From NCBI RefSeq assembly GCF_019891175.1, contig NZ_CP072600.1:5146001-5210000 (forward strand): a stretch of 64,000 bases of DNA, in the 5' to 3' direction. The DNA is from Leptothermofonsia sichuanensis E412. GTDB lineage: Bacteria; Cyanobacteriota; Cyanobacteriia; Leptolyngbyales; Leptolyngbyaceae. The position numbers were made by a program, and so were the translations under genes. Within the stretch, counting starts at the first letter, position 1. Each line of letters begins with the position of its first letter. The notes beneath the pieces were generated by a model. The model was not told the origin of the DNA. It saw only the letters and a list, made by a program, of their open reading frames with translations, and made no database searches. Positions 47,404-56,302 of this stretch are shown piece after piece.

Positions 47404-48247
47404 AAAGCGATCGCAGTCTTGCCTGATAGGCCGCATTGTCCAGGCCATCCCCTACATCTGCCCGACTGGGATCAATCATTTGTTGCAACCGGGCTACCCG
47501 GTCAGAGGTGGCCGGGTGAGTGCTCAGAAAAGTGGGTACCGAAGATGACCGTTGCAGCAGCTTCGCCATAAATGAAACCATTGCTGACTGAGCATAGCCT
47601 GCCTGCGTCAGGGTTTTCAGCCCCAGTTGGTCTGCTTCAAACTCATCATTGCGGCTGTTGGGTCGCCGGAGTGCCAGTTCTACCCCCAGGTTGACCAGGG
47701 TGTTCCGGTTGACCCCCGCCAGGGATGCCACCCCACGAGCCAGTGCCATATCCTTCATTTGTTTCAGCGCATGTTTTGCCGCCACATGCCCAATTTCATG
47801 CCCAATCACACTGGCAAGTTGAGCCTCGTTGTCTGCCAGCCGCATCAAGCCGGTATTGATGTAGACAAAGCCGCCCATCGTAGCAAAGGCATTCACACTG
47901 GGGTCGTCAACGACCTGAAATGTATAGGGAATATTGGGACGGCTACTGCTGGATGCCAGCCGTTGACCAATACTATCCACATATTGCTGAACTCTGGGAT
48001 CTCGATGGAGCCGGATCTGGCTGCGCACCAGTTGCGCGTTAATTTGCTGCCCAAGCTGGACCTCTTGCCGATCAGAAATGTTGGAAAGCTGAATCACCTG
48101 GATTCCTTGCAGAATCAAGTCACCCCAGGGAATTGCCCTGACAACTAGGGGTTGCCCCAGCCACAGCCCTAGGGCTACTACCAGGGAGAGAACTGGATAA
48201 ACCCAGCGGTGAGAGCGGCGAAACCGGCTGAAAAGCAGATTAAACAT
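47399..48247 (-). CDS. M48-family metalloprotease
   Basis: 282 residues. One N-terminal membrane helix (about 16-34) is followed by a peptidase M48 domain with HEIGH (150-154), the third ligand in NDEFEADQLG, and the C-terminal STHPATSDRVARLQQM motif of the BepA/LoiP group. It is probably periplasmic, in outer-membrane protein quality control. The ATG at 48247 (MFNLLFSRF) is preferred to a TTG 17 codons upstream. The TAG stop lies inside the end of a family A repeat. Confidence 0.88.
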   Translation of the reverse strand: MFNLLFSRFRRSHRWVYPVLSLVVALGLWLGQPLVVRAIPWGDLILQGIQVIQLSNISDRQEVQLGQQINAQLVRSQIRLHRDPRVQQYVDSIGQRLASSSSRPNIPYTFQVVDDPSVNAFATMGGFVYINTGLMRLADNEAQLASVIGHEIGHVAAKHALKQMKDMALARGVASLAGVNRNTLVNLGVELALRRPNSRNDEFEADQLGLKTLTQAGYAQSAMVSFMAKLLQRSSSVPTFLSTHPATSDRVARLQQMIDPSRADVGDGLDNAAYQARLRSLS

Positions 48248-48452
48248 GATAGTTATGGAGGAGGAGAGAGCAACGAACCTATAATCAAGAATGCCCAATT
48301 AAAGGGATGTCTGATCTACATCTGATCTACAGTGTAAGCAAACGTCCCAGATATAAAATGCCCGATACAAAACGAGTATTTAGACTACAAAAGGCAACCA
48401 GTTGTTCCTTGATTGGGGCAGGGCAGGATCGCGCAACTATCGCTTCAAACGC

Positions 48453-48920
48453 ATGGTAGAAAAGACCGAAGGGTACAAAATTATCAGTGACAATCGTCAG
48501 GCTCGATTCCAGTATGAAATTCTGGAAACCTATGAAGCAGGCATTGAACTAAAGGGGACAGAAGTCAAATCGATTCGGGCTGGCAAAGTCAACCTAAGGG
48601 ATGGGTTTGCGCTCATCCGCAATGGGGAAGCTCTCCTGCTTAATGTGCAGATTTCGCCTCATCAAACAACCAATCAGGCGTTTAACCATGACCCACGGCG
48701 CACCCGCCGACTGCTGTTGCACAAAGATGAAATCCGCAAGCTGACTGGCAAGGTCGAACAGCAGGGGCTGACCCTGGTGCCGTTGAAAATGTATTTTAAG
48801 CAGGGCTGGGTCAAGGTTGTGATTGGACTGGTGCGCGGGAAGAAACTACACGACAAGCGAGAGGATGTCCGCAAGCGAGAAGATCAGCGGAATATGCAGC
48901 GGGCATTGAAAAATCGATAG
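48453..48920 (+). CDS. smpB: SsrA-binding protein
   Basis: 155 residues. It binds tmRNA and delivers it to stalled ribosomes. It has [60 protein letters not shown] and the basic tail [25 protein letters not shown]. The ATG at 48453 gives the standard length; upstream in-frame sequence from 48402 is excluded. Confidence 0.96.
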   Translation: MVEKTEGYKIISDNRQARFQYEILETYEAGIELKGTEVKSIRAGKVNLRDGFALIRNGEALLLNVQISPHQTTNQAFNHDPRRTRRLLLHKDEIRKLTGKVEQQGLTLVPLKMYFKQGWVKVVIGLVRGKKLHDKREDVRKREDQRNMQRALKNR

Positions 48921-48925
48921 AACTG

Positions 48926-49684
48926 TCACTCGATACGCAATGACGAGTGGCTGGACAGAATCACCTGCCACTCTGCCTCAGAGAGGGGTTGCACCTCAAA
49001 CATTGCGCTGAAGCATTGACCGGCTGATCGCACCAGCGCCTCAACGACCATTTCAATCCGTGCCTTTCCTGTTTCCGCCAGAGGCAGGGAAACTGATGGG
49101 ATTGCGCTCCCAAAGACCTGCTGAAACAGGTTAGCATCAGGCTGGAGCTGAATCGAACCGTGCTGTAACACTGCCTGGCGACGGTAAAGCTGGGCACTAC
49201 CAATCAACTTAAACCCATCACCCGTCACCAGATCGGCACCGGTCGCTGTACCAAAGCAGTTGGGATTATGGATATACCCCCGTCCTGCCTGCCCATAGTG
49301 CAGATCTACCCCCAGCGATCGCCACCCCTCAACCAAAAACTCGCATATCGTTTGATACACCTGCATGCGGCTCCCCATCAATCCTGAAGTGATGACCGCA
49401 TAGGTTAAATCGCCACAGTGCAGGACAGCCCGCCCGCCGGTTGGTCGTCGTACCAGCTCGACGGGCTGCCCCTGCCAGGTCAGCCGTTGCCAGTGCTCTG
49501 ACCAGTGACGCTGGTGATAGCCGAGGGAAATTGCCACCGGGTTCCAGGTATAGAATCGCAGAACCGATGGCAGCAACCCCTGCTGGTGCTGCTCCAGCAA
49601 CCAGATATCCACAGCCATTTGAACGGGGCCTGGGGCTTCTAACAATGGGATGAATCGCCAGGGTTGCAGGTCAGCCTGCTCCAT
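48926..49684 (-). CDS. Lipoate--protein ligase A family protein
   Basis: 252 residues of the biotin/lipoate ligase fold. It has the RRPTGGRAVLHCGDLTYAVI lipoate-binding motif, and FGTATGADLVTGDGFKLIGSAQLYRRQAVLQHGSIQL with the lysine that contacts the lipoyl group. It may transfer octanoate or lipoate. The start at 49684 (MEQADLQPW) fits the fold; a longer frame to 49819 would overlap the upstream gene deeply. It overlaps the YbjN gene end by 14 nt. Confidence 0.82.
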   Translation of the reverse strand: MEQADLQPWRFIPLLEAPGPVQMAVDIWLLEQHQQGLLPSVLRFYTWNPVAISLGYHQRHWSEHWQRLTWQGQPVELVRRPTGGRAVLHCGDLTYAVITSGLMGSRMQVYQTICEFLVEGWRSLGVDLHYGQAGRGYIHNPNCFGTATGADLVTGDGFKLIGSAQLYRRQAVLQHGSIQLQPDANLFQQVFGSAIPSVSLPLAETGKARIEMVVEALVRSAGQCFSAMFEVQPLSEAEWQVILSSHSSLRIE

Positions 49685-50159
49685 ACTGGGCTTGCAGCGC
49701 TTCATCGTGATCATCCGCCAGGGTTGCCACAATCGTAATGGCGCGTGAAATTTCACCTGGGGATACATCTGCCAGCGATCGGGTCGAAACCACGACAACT
49801 TCGCCATCCAAAATCGCAAAGCGGGATTCCAGAGTGCTGGACCAGTTCATTTCGAGCAGCTTTCGCATCAGGCTGGGTTCGTCTTTTGCCGGTAACTTCA
49901 GAACTGACGACCAGACCGTGAGCGCATCCTCATCTGTCAACCCGCTTAACTGGACAAACACCTCGACGGTGCCGTACTTGAATTTCCACAGGTATCCCTG
50001 GTCGCTATGGTTGACCATAGCCGTATGGTCACTCGCCAGACTGGCAATCACTGTCTCAATCACCTCAACGGGATTGTTGGCAGTGGTTTCTTCGATCAGA
50101 TGGCTGACCGAATTGTCATTCGTAGAAACGCTATCAGGATTGGATTGGAGGCTGGTCAT
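49671..50159 (-). CDS. YbjN domain-containing protein
   Basis: 162 residues with the YbjN/T3SS-chaperone-like fold: IETVIASLASDHTAM, YLWKFKYGTVEVFVQLSG, LMRKLLEMNWSSTLESRFAILDGEVVVVSTRSLADVSPGEISRAITIVA. The role in cyanobacteria is unknown; the family is linked to stress and motility regulation in enterobacteria. It overlaps the lipoate-ligase-like gene, suggesting an operon. Confidence 0.78.
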   Translation of the reverse strand: MTSLQSNPDSVSTNDNSVSHLIEETTANNPVEVIETVIASLASDHTAMVNHSDQGYLWKFKYGTVEVFVQLSGLTDEDALTVWSSVLKLPAKDEPSLMRKLLEMNWSSTLESRFAILDGEVVVVSTRSLADVSPGEISRAITIVATLADDHDEALQAQYGAG

Positions 50160-50227
50160 AGAAAACTCTGTTCAGTAGCGGTCTGCCTCCATCTACGTTA
50201 CCGCTGATTGATGGATGCCGTCTCCTG

Positions 50228-51136
50228 CTATCCTGATTTCTTTACGTTTGAGGATGAATGGCGCTGGTGATTACGGTCAATCCCAGATAAAAACATTGGG
50301 ACAAATTTCTCCATAAATGCCTTAGGGTCCCGATTCCAGGCACGTCGAGCAATGTTAAAGCGCGTCATTTGCAGATCGGGTGCCAGCAACGACTGGGGTA
50401 ACCGTTCTATCAGGTACTGGGGGCGTTCCCAGAGGGGCAGGGTGTCAGCAATATCCAGCAGTTTCCCAACCCGTCGCAACTCAGCGCCCAGGGTAATATC
50501 CATTCCGGATTCATAGGCTGCCTGCTCGATGATGGCGTATTTCTGCTTAGCCGCCTGTACTTTCTGGCGATGTTCTGGGCTTTTGTCCGCAATTTGAGCC
50601 AGCCAGCGATTACCCCAGCGCACATGGGCCGCTTCTTCAGGGAAAATGCGCTCAATCGTCTCCCGGATCTTAATATTTTCCTCAGTCTGAGGGGCTTGTT
50701 TAAGGGCATGGATATGGGCGGAAAAGTACTCACATCCCCGCTTCTCAGTGATGTTAATCGTCGCCAGAACGCTAATAATACCGTCTTCTAAATTCTGATC
50801 TCTGTAGGAGTCTTGATCCAGTAAGCGCTCGAACTCGTCGATGTAGAGCGTTCCGGGAGGCTTGCCAATATCCGCGCCCAATTCGACCAACAGGTCAGTC
50901 AACCACATAGCATGGCGAGCTTCGTCAGAAATATGGCGAGACAGGTCGCGCACCAGTTCAGGCGGTTTACCATTCAGGCGCTCCGTCACATCAGTGAGGT
51001 CTTTACAACTGCGCTGCTCGCTGAAGCGATAGCGATTCAGGGTAACCAGATGAATTTCGCGATCGCGCACAACCTGCGTCATTATCTCGCGTGCGCCCAG
51101 GCTTTGCTGAAATTTGCGGGGGTAAGCAACGGTCAT
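50228..51136 (-). CDS. Ferritin-like domain protein
   Basis: 302 residues with a long helical core. E-x-x-H pairs (DEARHAMWLTDLL, FPEEAAHVRWGNRWL) with additional Glu residues (NITEKRGCEYF) fit a ferritin-like di-iron site. The ATG at 51136 (MTVAYPRKF) is chosen over a longer frame to 51214, because the added residues look non-coding. It may be an oxygenase or oxidase; the substrate is unknown. Confidence 0.72.
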   Translation of the reverse strand: MTVAYPRKFQQSLGAREIMTQVVRDREIHLVTLNRYRFSEQRSCKDLTDVTERLNGKPPELVRDLSRHISDEARHAMWLTDLLVELGADIGKPPGTLYIDEFERLLDQDSYRDQNLEDGIISVLATINITEKRGCEYFSAHIHALKQAPQTEENIKIRETIERIFPEEAAHVRWGNRWLAQIADKSPEHRQKVQAAKQKYAIIEQAAYESGMDITLGAELRRVGKLLDIADTLPLWERPQYLIERLPQSLLAPDLQMTRFNIARRAWNRDPKAFMEKFVPMFLSGIDRNHQRHSSSNVKKSG

Positions 51137-51381
51137 AACTTTACGCTTCTTTTTCTGGCAACTGACTACTTCATGAATCGTAACGCAGTTTAATAGAACC
51201 GATAGCTTAAGCAAAACAGGAATTTTCTGTTATTCGCCTGACAAACCCACTCCTCACCCCTCACTCCTCACCAACGACCAACACCCTTCGGCTGAGCACT
51301 CAAATCGACGCCCGCTACCCCGCGCCCGGTGCCATCCAACTGTCCACTACTGACTTTTTTTCCGTTCAATTTTGATTAGAA

Positions 51382-53607
51382 ATGCTACAGTCACTAGGAA
51401 GTTCGATCCGGTTTCTGCGAGGAGCAATGCTGAAACGACGGAGAATAAAAGTTTCACTCATGCTGGGAGCGGCATTTGCGGCTCTCCTGTTGGGTAGCGG
51501 GTTTTCCCTTTCTCTGTTAATGGGGTCGCGGGACGATGAAGCGTTTAATGAAGCAGCCCAGGGAGAGATTTCCCGAATTAAGGAGATTGAATCGCTGAAG
51601 GCACTTCCCTCGCCACAGCGGACTGAAAAGCTGGAGAAGCTGGCTCAAACTGAGCAATCTCCTGAGCGCAACCGTGCTCGTTTTTTGCTTGCCAGTGAAC
51701 TGTTGCAACAGGGGCAGGCGAAAAAAGCATTGGAGCAGTTAGAGGGGTTGGACCGCAGTTATCCTGTTCTGGCAGCTCATGTGGTGCGTAAGCAGGCGCA
51801 GGCACAGGCTCTGGCAGGTAATTCGGAACAGGCAAAGGCAAGCTGGCAGGATCTGCTGAAGCGATTCCCGGATGATCCGGTAGCTGCGGAAGCCTTAGTG
51901 GCGCTGAGTCAGATAGATCCCCAATACGGTGATCAGGCGATCGCCCGGTTCCCTGCCCATCCCCGGACGATTGAACTGATCCAGCAACGATTGAAGCAGA
52001 ATCCCAATCAGCCTCAATTACTGCTGGTCATAGCCAGGCATGGACTATATACCTCAAACTACCTGGCTGTTCTGGACAGGCTGGTGAGCCAGTACGCCAA
52101 CCAGTTGACCCCGGCAGACTGGGAAGCGATCGCCTTCGGCTATTGGGAAAAGCAGTTATACGGTAAAGCAGGGGCTGCCTACGCTCGTGCCCCCCATACC
52201 CCCCGCAATGCCTATCGGGTTGCCCGGGGGCTTCAGTTAGGTGAGCGGGGCGGAGCGACCCAGGCTTATCAACGCCTGGTAAATGATTTCCCCAAAGCAC
52301 AGGAGACTGCTCTGGCTCTGTTGCGCTTATCAAGGCTGGTAGAGCCAAAAACGGCAATGGCATACCTCGATCAGTTGATTAGCCAGTTTCCAGTCAAAGC
52401 GAGTGATGCTTTGCTGGAGAAGGTGAAGCTCTACGAAAAGATGAACAGTGCTAAATCAGCACTCCAGATCCGGCAGGTTCTGCTGACCCGCTTTAGCACA
52501 TCGGACGCAGCCGCAGAACTTCGCTGGCAACTGGCAAAGGAACAGGCCGATGCCAGAGATTTCCAGTCCGCTCAACAGTGGGCGAAGCAAATTTTGGATC
52601 AAAATCCCAATAGTGAATATGCTCCAGAAGCAGGCTTCTGGTTCGGCAAATGGGCCAGCAGAGAGGGGAAGCAAGAGGAAGCTCAAAAAGCTTTCAGGCA
52701 GGTAGTCAGCCGCTATCCAGAGTCTTACTATGCGTGGCGATCGGCATCCTTACTGGGCTGGCCGGTCGGTGATTTTACTTCTGTGCGCCAACTGAATCCA
52801 GGAATTGAGCGTCCGGCTGCCCGTTCAGAACTACCCACCGGATCGGCAGCCCTGAAAGAACTACATCAGCTTGGGCAGGATCGAGATGCCTGGGCACTCT
52901 GGCAGGTAGAGTTTGAGTCTCCCATGCAGCCAACTGTTGCTGAGCAATTTACCGATGGGGTGCTGCGACTGGGCATTGGCGATTACCTGGATGGGATTTT
53001 CATGGTTTCCTTCCTGAGTGAGCGAGATGACCCTCAGGAACGCTCCCAGTACCAGGAACTTAAGAAGCAGTTGCCTTACTGGCAGGCACTTTACCCCTTT
53101 CCCTACCTGGAATCCATTGAAGCCTGGTCCCAGGAGCGGCAGCTTAACCCACTCCTGGTAACTGCCCTGATTCGGCAGGAATCCCGCTTTATGCCTGGAA
53201 TTGAGTCGTCAGCGGGGGCAAAGGGATTGATGCAGGTTATGCCGGACACTGGTGCCTGGATCGCTAAACAAATTAATTTGAAGCAATATCAGCTCAATGA
53301 ACCCGAAGACAACATTAAGTTGGGCACTTGGTACCTGGACTACACCCATCGGGAGTATGCTGGCAACTCCATGCTGGCGGTTGCCAGCTACAATGCTGGC
53401 CCCGGTGCTGTTGCTGGCTGGGTTGCTAAAAGGGGGTTGGGTGATCCCGATGAATTTGTAGAGGCAATTCCTTACAGTGAAACCAGGGGATACGTCAAAT
53501 CAGTATTTGAGAATTACTGGAACTACCTGCGGCTCTATAACCCAGAAATCTCCCAGAAAATTGCCCAGGTTTCTGAGGTGCATCCAACGGGAAAAGGTGA
53601 GGGATGA
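51382..53607 (+). CDS. slt: Soluble lytic murein transglycosylase (Slt70-like)
   Basis: 741 residues. An N-terminal signal or anchor helix is followed by a long superhelical TPR-like region (about 90-500). A C-terminal SLT domain (about 580-720) has catalytic Glu600 in IRQESRF and the motifs SSAGAKGLMQVMP and ASYNAGPG. It cuts peptidoglycan to 1,6-anhydro products in the periplasm. A repeat-derived stem-loop follows the stop and may serve as terminator. Confidence 0.9.
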   Translation: MLQSLGSSIRFLRGAMLKRRRIKVSLMLGAAFAALLLGSGFSLSLLMGSRDDEAFNEAAQGEISRIKEIESLKALPSPQRTEKLEKLAQTEQSPERNRARFLLASELLQQGQAKKALEQLEGLDRSYPVLAAHVVRKQAQAQALAGNSEQAKASWQDLLKRFPDDPVAAEALVALSQIDPQYGDQAIARFPAHPRTIELIQQRLKQNPNQPQLLLVIARHGLYTSNYLAVLDRLVSQYANQLTPADWEAIAFGYWEKQLYGKAGAAYARAPHTPRNAYRVARGLQLGERGGATQAYQRLVNDFPKAQETALALLRLSRLVEPKTAMAYLDQLISQFPVKASDALLEKVKLYEKMNSAKSALQIRQVLLTRFSTSDAAAELRWQLAKEQADARDFQSAQQWAKQILDQNPNSEYAPEAGFWFGKWASREGKQEEAQKAFRQVVSRYPESYYAWRSASLLGWPVGDFTSVRQLNPGIERPAARSELPTGSAALKELHQLGQDRDAWALWQVEFESPMQPTVAEQFTDGVLRLGIGDYLDGIFMVSFLSERDDPQERSQYQELKKQLPYWQALYPFPYLESIEAWSQERQLNPLLVTALIRQESRFMPGIESSAGAKGLMQVMPDTGAWIAKQINLKQYQLNEPEDNIKLGTWYLDYTHREYAGNSMLAVASYNAGPGAVAGWVAKRGLGDPDEFVEAIPYSETRGYVKSVFENYWNYLRLYNPEISQKIAQVSEVHPTGKGEG

Positions 53608-53642
53608 AGTAGAAGTTCCAATGCATTTCGACAGAAGTTTTT

Positions 53643-53698
53643 CACCACAAAAGCACAAAAGACACAAAGTTTCTTAGTGCGCTTTGTGTCTTTGTGGT
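53643..53698 (+). terminator. Repeat-derived stem-loop after slt
   Basis: ACCACAAAAGCACAAAAGAC... pairs with ...GTGTCTTTGTGGT around a short loop. It resembles the palindromic centre of repeat family A. It sits 36 nt after the slt stop and may end transcription from both sides. Confidence 0.55.
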
Positions 53699-53730
53699 TC
53701 AAACTAAGTGGTTCAAACTAAAACTGGCGG

Positions 53731-53752
53731 GTTATTTTTGACAAGCCACTAG
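53731..53752. repeat. Remnant of family B repeat (right end), forms the stop codon of the adjacent peptide gene
   Basis: TTTTTGACAAGCCACTAG matches the right end of the 109-bp family B elements (TTTGACAGACCACTAG). The final CTAG holds the minus-strand TAG stop at 53749-53751. Confidence 0.65.
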
Positions 53753-54063
53753 TCTTTGATCGGTGCAGCACCGCCGTTGCCGATTGAAGCACCATCTTCC
53801 AGCTTAGAGAAAGCAGCACTTTGAATAGCCTCTATCAGCCATTCAGCCGGTGTGCCAGCATTAACTCCCGGTTGAGGTGAATCACTCTCTCGATTAGGCA
53901 CAGGCATTACTTCTGCCATCGATCGGAGCAACATCTCAGGAGGCGTTCCAGCATCAATCGTTTCAATTTCAGGAAACTTTGCTGAATGATTGCCTGTCAA
54001 TGAATTTTTAGTAACCGATGTTTTCACTTCACCCTCCGGATTGATTTCAATCATAATACGCAT
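53749..54063 (-). CDS. Small repeat-containing peptide of the S8-protease cluster
   Basis: 104 residues, no cysteine, no transmembrane helix. After MRIMIEINPEGEV there are three diverged copies of an (D/N)AGTP-type motif: IDAGTPPEMLLRSM (about 35), VNAGTPAEWLIEAI (about 67) and GNGGAAPIKD at the very end. The gene has a good AGGAG ribosome site 9 nt upstream and starts 15 nt after the beta-domain gene. The leader-plus-repeat layout beside a subtilisin-like protease suggests a processed precursor or a protease partner; this is inference. The stop lies in a repeat end, so the tail may be truncated. Confidence 0.6.
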   Translation of the reverse strand: MRIMIEINPEGEVKTSVTKNSLTGNHSAKFPEIETIDAGTPPEMLLRSMAEVMPVPNRESDSPQPGVNAGTPAEWLIEAIQSAAFSKLEDGASIGNGGAAPIKD

Positions 54064-54078
54064 ACCCTTATCTCCTGG

Positions 54079-54333
54079 CTAATTCAGAATTGCGTAGCGG
54101 GCTTCGATATTGACCGGGTTCGATGTCAGATTTTTAATCGTGACCCAGTAAGTCAAATTGGCGGCGGATGCCCTCTCAACCGCAACATCCCATTCAATTT
54201 GTGCTCCCCCAACCTGAGGAGAGGTCGGCACAACATACCACACGACATGTCTACCCTGGGGCCAACTGTGGGTGAACCAGCGGCGTGTAGCTCCAGCGGG
54301 AAGGGTTCCTGTAAATTGAACTCCAACAGTCAT
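54079..54333 (-). CDS. Stand-alone copy of the S8 protease C-terminal beta domain
   Basis: 84 residues (MTVGVQFTGTLPAGATRRWF...VNIEARYAILN). By eye about 50 of 82 positions are identical to residues 519-600 of the neighbouring protease, so it is a separate gene for that domain. It is beta-rich with conserved Trp residues and no signal peptide. An AGGAG ribosome site lies 8 nt before the ATG. It could bind the protease, its substrate or a surface, or act as a decoy. Confidence 0.75.
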   Translation of the reverse strand: MTVGVQFTGTLPAGATRRWFTHSWPQGRHVVWYVVPTSPQVGGAQIEWDVAVERASAANLTYWVTIKNLTSNPVNIEARYAILN

Positions 54334-54382
54334 TGATGTTTCTCCTTTTATGGTTTAAGTGTTTGAGCGTTACTGATTTTGG

Positions 54383-54439
54383 GTACGAAATAGAGGGTGT
54401 GTGAATTGAGTCCCTTTAATTCATAGGACTATTTCGTAC
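54383..54439 (-). repeat. Stem-loop inside the S8-protease cluster
   Basis: GTACGAAATAG (54383-54393) pairs with CTATTTCGTAC (54429-54439) between the protease stop and the small beta-domain gene. It may reduce read-through and set the ratio of the two products. A sequence of similar type (GGGTATGAATTGAGC...AATTCATACTGC) lies at 58981-59040. Confidence 0.6.
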
Positions 54440-54458
54440 CACTTGCGTTTGTGTTAAG

Positions 54459-56267
54459 TTACCAACCCAGGACTGCGTAACGCCCTTCAATATTCACAGG
54501 AACGGGCGTCAGGTTGGTGACGCTGATCCAGTACGTAATGTACTCATCGGAAGCTCGCTCAACCTGCACCTTCCATTCCACCTGGGGCGCACCTGGTCTG
54601 GGGCTGGTTGGCACAACGGTCCAGATCACATGCCAGTGGGCGGGCCAGCGGAAGGTGAACCAGCGCTGGGTTTGATTGGCGGGAACGGTACCTGTGAATT
54701 GAACCCCTACCCAGGTATTTGTTTCTAAGGCACGGGTAATCAGTTGGCGCAGGTTGGGGCGATTGCCAATCCGTTCAGTCCGGGGACGAGCGGGATGATT
54801 TTGAGGATAGCCAGATCCCGTCATATTGGGAATAAAGGTGAAACCGGGTGCATCCTGTTGGGGAGAACCTGTTTCTCGGAGCAACTGTCTCGCTCGCGCT
54901 GGACTCAGCAGAACCCGTCCCCGCGCCCGCAAAATACCTTGCACGCAGGCCAGGGCACCGACGACGATCGGTGATGCACTGGATGTTCCACTGAATTGGT
55001 CGGTGTACCACTGATTGCGATCAGAGCCACCCTGCAAGTCGCCATATCCAGTTGTTGTGACTTCCCATCCCCAGCCCTGGGCATCAATTCTGCTCCCGTA
55101 GTTGGAGAAATAGCAACGCCCCCGGTCGGCATAAATATCCCCCCAACCGGGATGGGCTGTTCTACCGTGGGTGCCGGATGGCGGCATCCCAGCTCCTACA
55201 ACAACCGCTCCTGAACTGGGATTACTGGGATTGAATGGGTTTGTCCAACTGGCGGGGAAGCCTGCCGGACGAGTATCGTAGATCGGATCATCTAAGTTTT
55301 GTCCGCCGTTACCGGCAGCTTCCACGACAATGATGCCTTTGGTTACGGCATAGCGAATTGCGGCAAAGTCATCGGGCCACCATTCAATGCCAATAAAACC
55401 GAATTGCCCACTTCCTGCCGAACTCCTGGGTCCAGAACGATGAACTTCCAGTAAGATGATGTCGCCTGGGCGGAGTCGGTCGGCTGCGATCCGAATGGCT
55501 TCGGCTGTGCCGTGAGTCGTAAGGGAAACAGCCATGGCATGGGCATCGGAGCTAATGCCGGTGACGCCAAAGGTGTTGCGATCGCCACTGTATTCACCTA
55601 ATACAGCGGTTCCGTGATTATCACTGGTAGAACTTGTACCAGAAACAACCCCTCCCTGATTCTGACGTAAGTCTTCGTGGTTAAAGTTCCAACCCCACTC
55701 AATATCAATGATATTGATGCCAGCGCCCCGTCCACCCGGTAACGTCCAGGCATATTGGGCATCAATCCCTGTTGGAGCAGGCTCCAGATAGCCCTGACGT
55801 GCTGTAAAATCTGGTGTAGTTGTCGGTGCCTCTTCAACTCTGGGTGTCATTTCGTTCAGCGTGATCAGAGCGGGTTCGGCTGGCGGTTTGACATAAGCTG
55901 CTGCGATGGTTTCAAGCTGACGTAATTGTTCGGCTAAGGTATCCAGACGTGCATCGGGGGCTTCAACATGGTAATACACCGAAAGATCTGGGATATCGGT
56001 TTCTCCCTCTGTTGCCAGCGCTGCAACTTCCGCCTGCAATCGATCTTCGCTCAGTCCGAACAGGGGTTGCAGGGTCGCTCCCTCAGCATTCAGCAAGTTT
56101 TCCAGGGGACTGACATCTGCTCCCATCACGGATGCAACCCCGTCACGGGTTGCCCGTAGCCCACTATCACTCTTGGCAATTACCACTAACTCTCGTTTGA
56201 ACGGCCCTTCCATCCCTGATGGATGGTCAGGCGAACTGGGGTATCCCATTTCCGATGATGGTGTCAT
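54459..56267 (-). CDS. Subtilisin-like serine protease (S8) with propeptide and C-terminal beta domain
   Basis: 602 residues, no signal peptide. An N-terminal propeptide-like region (about 25-165) includes YHVEAPDARLDTLAEQL and AAAYVKPPAEP. The S8 catalytic domain has Asp188 (NIIDIEWGW), His218 (DNHGTAVLG), Asn320 (AAGNGG) and Ser429 (SGTSSASP). The C-terminal beta domain (518-602) is repeated as a separate gene downstream, and the propeptide part is echoed by a gene upstream. An internal GGQNLDDPIYDTRPAGFPASWTNP insert is typical of Ca2+-binding or substrate loops. Cytoplasmic location or non-classical release is implied. Confidence 0.88.
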   Translation of the reverse strand: MTPSSEMGYPSSPDHPSGMEGPFKRELVVIAKSDSGLRATRDGVASVMGADVSPLENLLNAEGATLQPLFGLSEDRLQAEVAALATEGETDIPDLSVYYHVEAPDARLDTLAEQLRQLETIAAAYVKPPAEPALITLNEMTPRVEEAPTTTPDFTARQGYLEPAPTGIDAQYAWTLPGGRGAGINIIDIEWGWNFNHEDLRQNQGGVVSGTSSTSDNHGTAVLGEYSGDRNTFGVTGISSDAHAMAVSLTTHGTAEAIRIAADRLRPGDIILLEVHRSGPRSSAGSGQFGFIGIEWWPDDFAAIRYAVTKGIIVVEAAGNGGQNLDDPIYDTRPAGFPASWTNPFNPSNPSSGAVVVGAGMPPSGTHGRTAHPGWGDIYADRGRCYFSNYGSRIDAQGWGWEVTTTGYGDLQGGSDRNQWYTDQFSGTSSASPIVVGALACVQGILRARGRVLLSPARARQLLRETGSPQQDAPGFTFIPNMTGSGYPQNHPARPRTERIGNRPNLRQLITRALETNTWVGVQFTGTVPANQTQRWFTFRWPAHWHVIWTVVPTSPRPGAPQVEWKVQVERASDEYITYWISVTNLTPVPVNIEGRYAVLGW

Positions 56268-56302
56268 ATCTCGACATCTCCAAAATGGTTAAACATTAAA
56301 AT

